Assembly: GCF_024438035.1 (NCBI RefSeq)
Contig: NZ_JANFQF010000031.1
Location: forward strand, 1-56,103
Direction: 5' to 3'
DNA length: 56,103 bases
Origin: Rhodococcus tibetensis
GTDB lineage: Bacteria > Actinomycetota > Actinomycetes > Mycobacteriales > Mycobacteriaceae
Shown here: positions 51,606 through 56,103 of the stretch, in pieces
Numbering within the stretch: the first letter of the stretch is position 1
How the letters are laid out: each line of letters opens with the position of its first letter
Program-made: the position numbers and the translations under genes
The notes under the pieces: generated by a model
The model's database searches: none
The model's input: only the letters and a program-made list of their open reading frames with translations
What the model was told of the DNA's origin: nothing

Positions 51606-51621
51606 ACCCGATCTGCTGCGT

Positions 51622-51864
51622 CTATTTGCCCTGCTCTGCGCGCTGCCGCGCTTCTTCGGCTGCGGCCTGGCCGCGTGCCTTCTCGGCTGCGGCTTCCTTC
51701 TCCGCGACCTCGCGCTGAGCCTCGGCCTTGTCCTGCTGGGCCTGCCCTTCGCGAGTCAAGCCGTCGCTGCCGGTCACAGCTCCCGCCGCTTCCTTCGCTT
51801 TACCCTTGACGTCTTCGACAACACCCTTGACACCCTCGGCCGGACCTGACTTGTCGTCTGCCAC
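51622..51864 (-). CDS. CsbD-family stress protein
   Basis: 80 residues. ADDKSGPAEGVKGVVEDVKG followed by KAKEAAGAVTGSDGLTREGQ is the CsbD signature; the remaining half is an Ala/Glu/Lys helix. CsbD proteins are small, abundant and general-stress induced; in Bacillus subtilis csbD is sigma-B dependent. I chose the GTG at 51864 because AGGAGG lies 7 bases upstream. A GTTT-N16-GGGTAG promoter candidate precedes it. Confidence 0.9.
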   Translation of the reverse strand: MADDKSGPAEGVKGVVEDVKGKAKEAAGAVTGSDGLTREGQAQQDKAEAQREVAEKEAAAEKARGQAAAEEARQRAEQGK

Positions 51865-51921
51865 TGAGATACCTCCTGGTCGGTGGACGCGTGCACGGAA
51901 GTTCACGCACATACGGCCCGA

Positions 51922-51947
51922 CTACCCGGCCGCCGTGCGTGCCAAAC
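51922..51947 (-). promoter_or_regulatory. Sigma-B/F-type promoter candidate before csbD
   Basis: On the minus strand GTTT (51947-51944), 16 bases, GGGTAG (51927-51922). The start point near 51915 gives a leader of about 50 bases with AGGAGG. This is the only feature I see in the stretch 51865-52175. Confidence 0.6.
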
Positions 51948-52175
51948 GACACCACTCGCGAGCCGAGGGCGGCAACCCCTGTCGAGCACCTCCATCAGTG
52001 CCCGCACGTCGCTGGTGGGACGGGGGCCATGAACTTCGCGACGGCCACCTGCTGTGGGCTCGATCCACCTGCATCCGCGGCCGCCGCGCCGCAACATGCT
52101 CGTAGTCACGGTGCGCGATCTGCCGGACCGTAGCAAGGGGACCTGTGGTCAACGGGTAGACGGCCGCAAGGTAGG

Positions 52176-52499
52176 TCAGTGGCCTTGCTGGTCGGTGAGC
52201 GATTCTCCGTCGAGGGCCTTGACGCGCTTGCGCTCGAGTAGCACGAGTGTTGCGCCGCCGATGAGACACACCACGCAGATGATGGCGCCGATCACGGCCC
52301 ATCCCTCGAAGCCGTAGCCTGCTCCGACGAGGGTTGCCCCGAGCGCGGCGATTCCGGCTGCGATCAGGAAGTACCCCGGCCAGTTTCGGCTGTCGGTGAT
52401 TGCTTCTCCGGCGTGGCCGCGGATGGTGCGCGCATCATCCTGGGGGCGCTCATTTTCGGAAGGTCCGTTGCCACCCCCGGTGTCCGGCCGATAATTCAC
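52176..52499 (-). CDS. UsfY-like two-helix membrane protein
   Basis: 107 residues from a GTG at 52499 with AGGAGG seven bases upstream. A polar N-terminus leads into SRNWPGYFLIAAGIAALGA and IGAIICVVCLIGGATLVLLE, two membrane helices, then ERKRVKAL. The WPGYFLIAAG plus VLLERKRV frame recalls mycobacterial UsfY, which is encoded upstream of sigF and belongs to the sigma-F regulon. The resemblance is from memory and moderate. It is the last gene of a candidate operon with three very short frames upstream. Confidence 0.7.
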   Translation of the reverse strand: MNYRPDTGGGNGPSENERPQDDARTIRGHAGEAITDSRNWPGYFLIAAGIAALGATLVGAGYGFEGWAVIGAIICVVCLIGGATLVLLERKRVKALDGESLTDQQGH

Positions 52500-52557
52500 T
52501 GCAGACCTCCTGTGCTCGTGGCGTCCTGTGTTCGGGTGATGCGGTGCTGTCCCTTGC

Positions 52558-52722
52558 TCACTTGCCGGTGTCATCGGACCTTTTCGACTCCTCGACCAGT
52601 TCGGGAGCGTTTTCCCGGGTTGCCATGCCACCGTCCTTGCCCTGATCTGCAGGCCCGGGTCGACCACCCTTGGGTGCGTCCCGGTCTTCGCTCGACTCGT
52701 TCGACCTCGACTCGTTCGACAC
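52558..52722 (-). CDS. 54-residue hydrophilic protein
   Basis: Starts at a GTG (52722) preceded by AAGGAAGG with an 8-base spacing. It begins SNESRSNESSEDRD and ends VEESKRSDDTGK. The composition is Glu/Asp/Ser/Lys-rich and likely disordered, quite unlike the Arg/Pro shadows typical of this GC content. A 15-bp tandem repeat at its 5' end keeps the frame. It lies between a 22-codon membrane frame and the UsfY-like gene. Confidence 0.6.
   Translation of the reverse strand: MSNESRSNESSEDRDAPKGGRPGPADQGKDGGMATRENAPELVEESKRSDDTGK
52691..52720. repeat. Perfect 15-bp tandem repeat, two copies
   Basis: CTCGACTCGTTCGAC occurs twice head to tail (52691-52705 and 52706-52720). On the coding (minus) strand it encodes two successive SNES-containing pentapeptides near the start of the 54-residue protein, adding length in frame. 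Confidence 0.9.
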
Positions 52723-52750
52723 TGTGAAAACCTTCCTTCTACTCGGGATC

Positions 52751-52819
52751 TCAATGCGCGTTCCGCCGCCGCACCACCAGGAGCACGAGAAGGAGGGAGG
52801 CGACGACCCCGATGGCCAT
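52751..52819 (-). CDS. 22-residue membrane micropeptide candidate
   Basis: ATG at 52819 with GAGGTGAGG just upstream. The product is MAIGVVASLLLVLLVV followed by a short Arg-rich tail, that is, one hydrophobic helix with positive residues on one side. This is the classical look of a small inner-membrane peptide. It lies 29 bp upstream of the 54-codon gene. Confidence 0.55.
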   Translation of the reverse strand: MAIGVVASLLLVLLVVRRRNAH

Positions 52820-52850
52820 GCCTCACCTCGGTGCGTCGACGCTGTCCGAG

Positions 52851-52913
52851 TTACTCGGGGGGTGGTACCCGGCGACCCGCCCGATGCGCGCCACCGCGAT
52901 GGATGTCCGTCAT
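52851..52913 (-). CDS. 20-residue micropeptide candidate
   Basis: ATG at 52913 with AAAGGAG six bases upstream, the best ribosome binding site in this group, and a TAA stop. The product starts MTDIHRGG and is rich in Arg, Gly and Pro, with no membrane segment. It could be a peptide in its own right or a leader whose translation affects the genes behind it. It is the first frame after a strong promoter candidate. Confidence 0.45.
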   Translation of the reverse strand: MTDIHRGGAHRAGRRVPPPE

Positions 52914-52939
52914 TCGCTGCTCCTTTCGTACTCGGACGC

Positions 52940-52965
52940 CTACCCGGCTGCAGCCAGCGCGAAAC
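52940..52965 (-). promoter_or_regulatory. Sigma-B/F-type promoter candidate before the micropeptide/UsfY-like operon
   Basis: On the minus strand GTTT (52965-52962), 16 bases, GGGTAG (52945-52940), the same boxes and spacing as before csbD. The start point near 52933 leaves about 20 bases before the ATG at 52913, enough for the AAAGGAG site. Confidence 0.62.
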
Positions 52966-52994
52966 GCCGAGGCAGGGCGCACGCCCTCACACCC

Positions 52995-53237
52995 TCACGT
53001 GTCCGGGGTATCTTCGCCTCGGGCGCCCCGCCCCGACCGTCGCTGCATGTCGTCGATCAATCTGGATGCCGTGACCTTCGTCAGGTCGTCGGGGACGGTC
53101 TCACCCAACTCCCGGGCGAGAGTATGCAGACAGGACGGTTGTGGTCCTGTCATTGGTTCGTCTCCGGTGATCCAGTCGTCCGGATCCTTCTCGGGAGTCG
53201 GCGACGGATCCGGACCGGAGGATTGAGGGTCAGCCAT
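52995..53237 (-). CDS. DUF3072 protein
   Basis: 80 residues with the DUF3072 signature DPDDWITGDEPMTGPQ, a helical LHTLARELGE and LTKVTASRLIDDMQRR. The family is small, soluble and of unknown function; its members resemble short SAP-like helical units. AGGA precedes the ATG at 53237. It lies directly upstream of the micropeptide operon promoter. Confidence 0.85.
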   Translation of the reverse strand: MADPQSSGPDPSPTPEKDPDDWITGDEPMTGPQPSCLHTLARELGETVPDDLTKVTASRLIDDMQRRSGRGARGEDTPDT

Positions 53238-53367
53238 GAAATTCCTGTCTGCTCGTTCGGTTGAGTTCGGGCTTCTTCTTCCGCAGGACATGGCATCCGA
53301 ACGATTGCCCGTGGGCCCAGTTTCGAAACGACCGCGTCACCGGGGCCGTGTCCCACCCGCTGCAGGG

Positions 53368-53871
53368 TCACTTCCGGTAGCGCGCCTGCAATATGCGGGC
53401 CAAGAACCACAATCCGAGAAACAGTGCGACGGCCACGGCGGCGGCGATAATTCCGACGACGGGCGAGACCACGAAGCTGAAGATGAGCAGCACCACACCG
53501 ATGAGCGCCATCGCGAGGGTGGTGATGCCGCAGATCGCCAGCCGGTGCGCGACAGCGACGAGATCATAGAGGGCGTGTAAGCGGAACAGCATCCGATGAA
53601 TACCCACCGGCGCGACCAGCAGCATGGTCGACGTCACCGACAGGGCGACGGTGACGAGATAGATCAGAACCTCGGCGTCCGTGAGCTCCTCGAACCGTTC
53701 CTGGAACGGCAACGTGAGAAGAAACCCGGTGAGCAGCTGAACGCCGGTCTGCACGACGCGCAGTTCCTGGAGCAGACCGATCCAATTCCGGTCCAGCCGC
53801 TGCGTCTCGGTTTCGTTGCGGGCTCGGAAGTTCCAGTCCGCGTCATCGCGCCCCATTCGGCCACTGTCCAT
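53368..53871 (-). CDS. DUF6328 four-helix membrane protein
   Basis: 167 residues. The cytosolic N-terminus (ETETQRLDRNWIGLLQELRV) is conserved in DUF6328. Four hydrophobic segments follow: VQLLTGFLLTLPF, VLIYLVTVALSVTSTMLLVA, ITTLAMALIGVVLLIF and VGIIAAAVAVALFLGLW. Function unknown. The start is at 53871, or possibly five residues later; no strong ribosome binding site is seen. Confidence 0.82.
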   Translation of the reverse strand: MDSGRMGRDDADWNFRARNETETQRLDRNWIGLLQELRVVQTGVQLLTGFLLTLPFQERFEELTDAEVLIYLVTVALSVTSTMLLVAPVGIHRMLFRLHALYDLVAVAHRLAICGITTLAMALIGVVLLIFSFVVSPVVGIIAAAVAVALFLGLWFLARILQARYRK

Positions 53872-53906
53872 CCGTCATCAATACTCTCTGGCCGTACCGA
53901 ATTGGT

Positions 53907-54620
53907 TCATTCCGTGTGAATCCCGTAGACCGCGTAGGCGGAGTGGATCACCGGTTGTGCGACATTGCGTACCCGAACGCCACCGGGGGTGGTACCGCGT
54001 TCTCTTCCCGCGTGGGCGTGGCCGTGCACGGCGAGGTCGATGCCGAATTCGTCTATCGGTTCGCCGAGAAGATACGACCCCAGGAACGGGTAGATTTCGG
54101 GCGGCTCACCGTGCAAGGTGTCGGAGATCGGCGAGTAGTGGGTGAGTGCCACGCGGATATCGGTATCGAGGATGGACAGGGCACGGCGTAACTCCGCCGC
54201 GACCTCTACGGTGTGACCGGCGAAGTCCTTCATCTGCCGCTCCCCGAATGCGCTTGCGCATTTACCCGCGAACCCGCCACCAAACCCTTTGATCCCCGCT
54301 ACGCCGAGGGTCTGGCCATCCACCGCAACCGTCGCGGTCGTTCCTTCGAGAACGGTGATGTCGCGGCTTTCGAGAAGCGCGGTGATCTCGTCGGCAGCAT
54401 CGCAGTGGTGATCGTGGTTTCCGAGGACCGCGATCACGGGGACACCGAGATCGCGGAACTCGTCGGCGACTACCGAGGCTTCTTCGACGGTGCCGTGGCG
54501 CGTGAGGTCACCGGCGAGCAACAGAACATCGGCATGTTCGTGGAGCTTGTCGAGTGCGGGACGCAGCCGACCGCGCGCGTCCTCGGCCAGGTGTACGTCA
54601 CCGACAGCTGCGATGCGCAT
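53907..54620 (-). CDS. Calcineurin-like metallophosphoesterase
   Basis: 237 residues with the full metal-binding set: Asp8 and His10 in GDVH, Asp38 in GDLT, Asn68-His69-Asp70 in GNHD, THYSP, and GHAHAG near the C-terminus. Such enzymes hydrolyse phosphomonoesters or phosphodiesters, including cyclic nucleotides and nucleic acid ends; the substrate is not evident. Its ATG overlaps the BON gene stop (TGATG). Confidence 0.9.
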   Translation of the reverse strand: MRIAAVGDVHLAEDARGRLRPALDKLHEHADVLLLAGDLTRHGTVEEASVVADEFRDLGVPVIAVLGNHDHHCDAADEITALLESRDITVLEGTTATVAVDGQTLGVAGIKGFGGGFAGKCASAFGERQMKDFAGHTVEVAAELRRALSILDTDIRVALTHYSPISDTLHGEPPEIYPFLGSYLLGEPIDEFGIDLAVHGHAHAGRERGTTPGGVRVRNVAQPVIHSAYAVYGIHTE

Positions 54621-54880
54621 CAGTCGAGTTCCTCTCGGCCGGCCGGTTCACGATTGTCCACGACCTGGACGTCGTTGCGCACCGACATGGTGGGGAGATG
54701 CTCGCGCACAACCATTTCCAGAACGTCCCGGCGGTGTGCGCAGCTCACTTCCCCGCTCAGATAGACCTGGTTTGCGCGTACCGAGATTCGCACACCGAGC
54801 TCGGAGGTCCGTGGGTCCTCGGCGAGCGCGCGCCGGAGATGCGCAACAAGGTACTGGGGTGGCTGCTCTTCTGGATTCAT
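54620..54880 (-). CDS. BON-domain protein
   Basis: 86 residues forming a single BON domain: LVAHLRRALAEDPRTSELG, VRISVRANQVYLSGEVSC, and MVVREHLPTMSVRNDVQVV. BON domains bind lipid or membrane surfaces and are usually exported; this one has no signal peptide and is likely cytosolic. It overlaps its upstream neighbour by ATGA and its downstream neighbour by TGATG. Confidence 0.85.
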   Translation of the reverse strand: MNPEEQPPQYLVAHLRRALAEDPRTSELGVRISVRANQVYLSGEVSCAHRRDVLEMVVREHLPTMSVRNDVQVVDNREPAGREELD

Positions 54881-55467
54881 GCGCTCTCCTCAGCTGCCGG
54901 CGGCGAGGTATGGCCACTGCCCGTGCCATCGGAAATGTGAAGGTCACCGAGCAGGGCCAAAAAAGCACGCGCGTAGGGAGACTCGCCCGCGCTGAGCTCC
55001 ACTGTCTGCCAATCGACCTGCTCGCGCAAATCCCGAGCAATTCGCAGCAGCGGGACGAAGTCGCACCGGTGCGCGTCCAGTACGAGAAGTTTGTCGACCA
55101 TGAGGTCCGTGGCGCTGATCACCAGTGCCGCAGTGGGGCCGACGCGCATCCACGTCGCTCGCTCGAAGAGTTCGTCGGTGACGGGCTGGTAGTTGGGCCG
55201 GAATACCAAATCGACGAGCACCTCGCCGTCGTAGACCTTGACGAGCCAGTCCTCGGGCGGGACGACGCGGACCATTCCGGCGGCTTCGAGGGCGCCCAGC
55301 GCGGCCTCGGCCTCCTCCTCTTTCAGGAAGATGTCGACATCGTGATCGGACGGCGGACCACCGCGCGCGTAGACGGCGCAGCCGCCGGCGACGGCGAAGG
55401 TGATTCCGGTGGCGTTCAGCGCGCTCACCACCTTGGTGAGCGTCTGGAGAAGCTTTGTCTCGTCCAT
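54877..55467 (-). CDS. Nucleotidyltransferase-fold protein
   Basis: About 196 residues. The polymerase-beta-like nucleotidyltransferase core is visible as FAVAGGCAVYARGG followed by SDHDVDIFL (the D-x-D metal pair), and a third acidic residue in GEVLVDLVF. It resembles AbiEii/MNT-type or aminoglycoside-adenylyltransferase-like folds, but no toxin-antitoxin partner is adjacent. The ATG at 55467 is preferred because the protein then starts close to the fold; an ATG at 55506 is possible. It is the first gene of a three-gene coupled operon. Confidence 0.8.
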   Translation of the reverse strand: MDETKLLQTLTKVVSALNATGITFAVAGGCAVYARGGPPSDHDVDIFLKEEEAEAALGALEAAGMVRVVPPEDWLVKVYDGEVLVDLVFRPNYQPVTDELFERATWMRVGPTAALVISATDLMVDKLLVLDAHRCDFVPLLRIARDLREQVDWQTVELSAGESPYARAFLALLGDLHISDGTGSGHTSPPAAEESA

Positions 55468-55506
55468 GTCGATCGGGTCGCTTTCTGCCCGGGCGGAGCC
55501 TCCCAT

Positions 55507-56012
55507 TTCTGAGATCGGCGTGCGTGCAATTCACACGTTCTATCCGCTAACCGGGTGCCCCGACTCGCTCCGCACGAAACGTGCGACGGGGTGAACCGGC
55601 CCGGCCGCCAGTACCGCGGAACTCCTCGTAGCCAGGGCACTGACCTTTGCACAAGTGACATCGAGGGAGTACATGCGGTTGCGGCACAGTGACCCTTCCG
55701 GGCCGGGTCGGGCCGGGCCGGGCGGGTCGGGCCTTCGCCGGCGCCGCAGAGGACGAGGCTCTTCGTACGAGGCGCCGGGCGGCGAGTACGGGGTGTCGGA
55801 CAGAGACTGAGCACGGGTCGACGCACTCGTCATCCCGCTGGATGCCGACTCGAAACGGGCGCGCGCCTGCCAGTCGGGACGGACGACACAAGGGGCGCTC
55901 GCGCGGGCACGGAAAGCCAAATCGGAGGAAGCGGAGCGGGCGGTCGTCGAACGTGCCGTTATCCGTCTTCTCGGCCGTTGACACCGAAAAGACATCCCAT
56001 GAGCTTTGGGTG
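55507..56012. other. Intergenic stretch with a G-rich tract
   Basis: About 500 bases between the nucleotidyltransferase gene and the IS110-type transposase end. Open frames on both strands are Arg/Pro-rich and unsupported. The only clear feature is a run of seven GGG tracts at 55700-55731. Confidence 0.55.
55700..55731 (+). other. Putative G-quadruplex tract
   Basis: Seven GGG runs separated by loops of one or two bases (CC, TC, CC, CC, C, TC). Four are enough for an intramolecular quadruplex, and loops this short favour stability. High GC makes such tracts less surprising here than in average DNA. Confidence 0.55.
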
Positions 56013-56103
56013 TCAAGCGGCAGCCTTCTCGACGTGATGTGCCCAGGCCGTCGTTTCGTCGTAGTGGGTGCGGGTCTTGAGGCATCCGTGCAGGATGCCG
56101 ACG
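56013..56103 (-). CDS. IS110-type transposase, C-terminal end (partial)
   Basis: 29 residues, VGILHGCLKTRTHYDETTAW and a short His/Lys/Ala tail, before a TGA at 56015-56013. From memory the V-G-x-L-H-x-C-L-x-T/N-R pattern with YDETTAW/F belongs to the extreme C-terminus of IS110-family (DEDD, Transposase_20) proteins in actinomycetes. The catalytic parts are outside the window, so completeness is unknown. Confidence 0.55.
   Translation of the reverse strand, partial: VGILHGCLKTRTHYDETTAWAHHVEKAAA

Noticed and set aside
52865..52870. GGGTAC on the minus strand inside the 20-codon frame as a second promoter
   Set aside because: No GNNT or GTTT element sits 14-16 bases upstream; the site at 52940-52965 is far better.
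55809..55980. Plus-strand open stretch ending VVERAVIRLLGR before a TGA
   Set aside because: The C-terminal part looks helical and protein-like, but there is no in-frame start codon and no ribosome binding site, and I know no family for it. It could be a decayed gene end but is not supported.
55540..56085. Minus-strand frames of 181 and 145 codons in the right-hand gap
   Set aside because: Composition is Arg/Pro/Ser low complexity; they pass through the G-rich tract and overlap the transposase tail out of frame.

Overview
The window looks like chromosomal DNA of a large-genome Rhodococcus (R. jostii/opacus type) or a close mycolic-acid actinomycete. The reasons are high GC throughout, a full-length RbpA of the mycobacterial/rhodococcal type, a very large NRPS, actinobacterial DUF families (DUF4235, DUF4383, DUF6480, DUF6328, DUF3072, UsfY-like) and several candidate leaderless starts. 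The 3' ends of two unrelated transposases, IS630-like at the left edge and IS110-like at the right edge, sit exactly at the window ends.

Left part (1-3.4 kb): an alcohol dehydrogenase with its MerR-type regulator and a perfect 18-bp operator palindrome, then rbpA facing a small Cys-rich protein.

Central part (3.58-30.39 kb): one continuous 8935-codon NRPS gene with seven modules. Its order reads C-halfC-A-T / C-A-T / C-A-T-E / C-A-T / C-A-T-E / C-A-T / C-A-T-TE. Binding-pocket residues read by eye indicate Ser at module 2 and Thr at module 5. Modules 1 and 3 share one nine-residue pocket, and E domains make residues 3 and 5 D-configured. The first C domain is EntF-like, so an N-terminal acyl or aryl cap is plausible. 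It is followed by an orphan C-terminal condensation lobe. A strong hairpin ends the gene. Downstream lie a secreted lipase, an SDR-like protein without its catalytic Tyr-Lys motif, and a NB-ARC/LuxR regulator.

Right part (35-55.5 kb): a DUF35 protein, a three-subunit aldehyde-oxidase-type molybdoenzyme operon (2Fe-2S, FAD/4Fe-4S, Mo), PhoU, and then a long run of small stress-type genes. These include SRPBCC proteins, an NDH-2-like oxidoreductase, a GNAT, a HAD phosphatase, DUF4383, a solo ctaD, a STAS protein opposite a degenerate anti-sigma kinase, DUF6480, two extended SDRs, CsbD, a UsfY-like membrane protein, DUF3072, DUF6328, and a coupled nucleotidyltransferase-BON-phosphoesterase operon. 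About ten of these units carry upstream sequences resembling the sigma-B/sigma-F promoter (G-TT, 15-16 nt, GGGTAC/T/G), so the region reads as a general-stress gene neighbourhood. One such promoter precedes a compact run of three very short reading frames (20, 22 and 54 codons), each with a ribosome binding site, leading into the UsfY-like gene.

I found no tRNA, rRNA, CRISPR array, prophage or sigma-factor gene in the window. All family and promoter calls are by eye; no database search was run.
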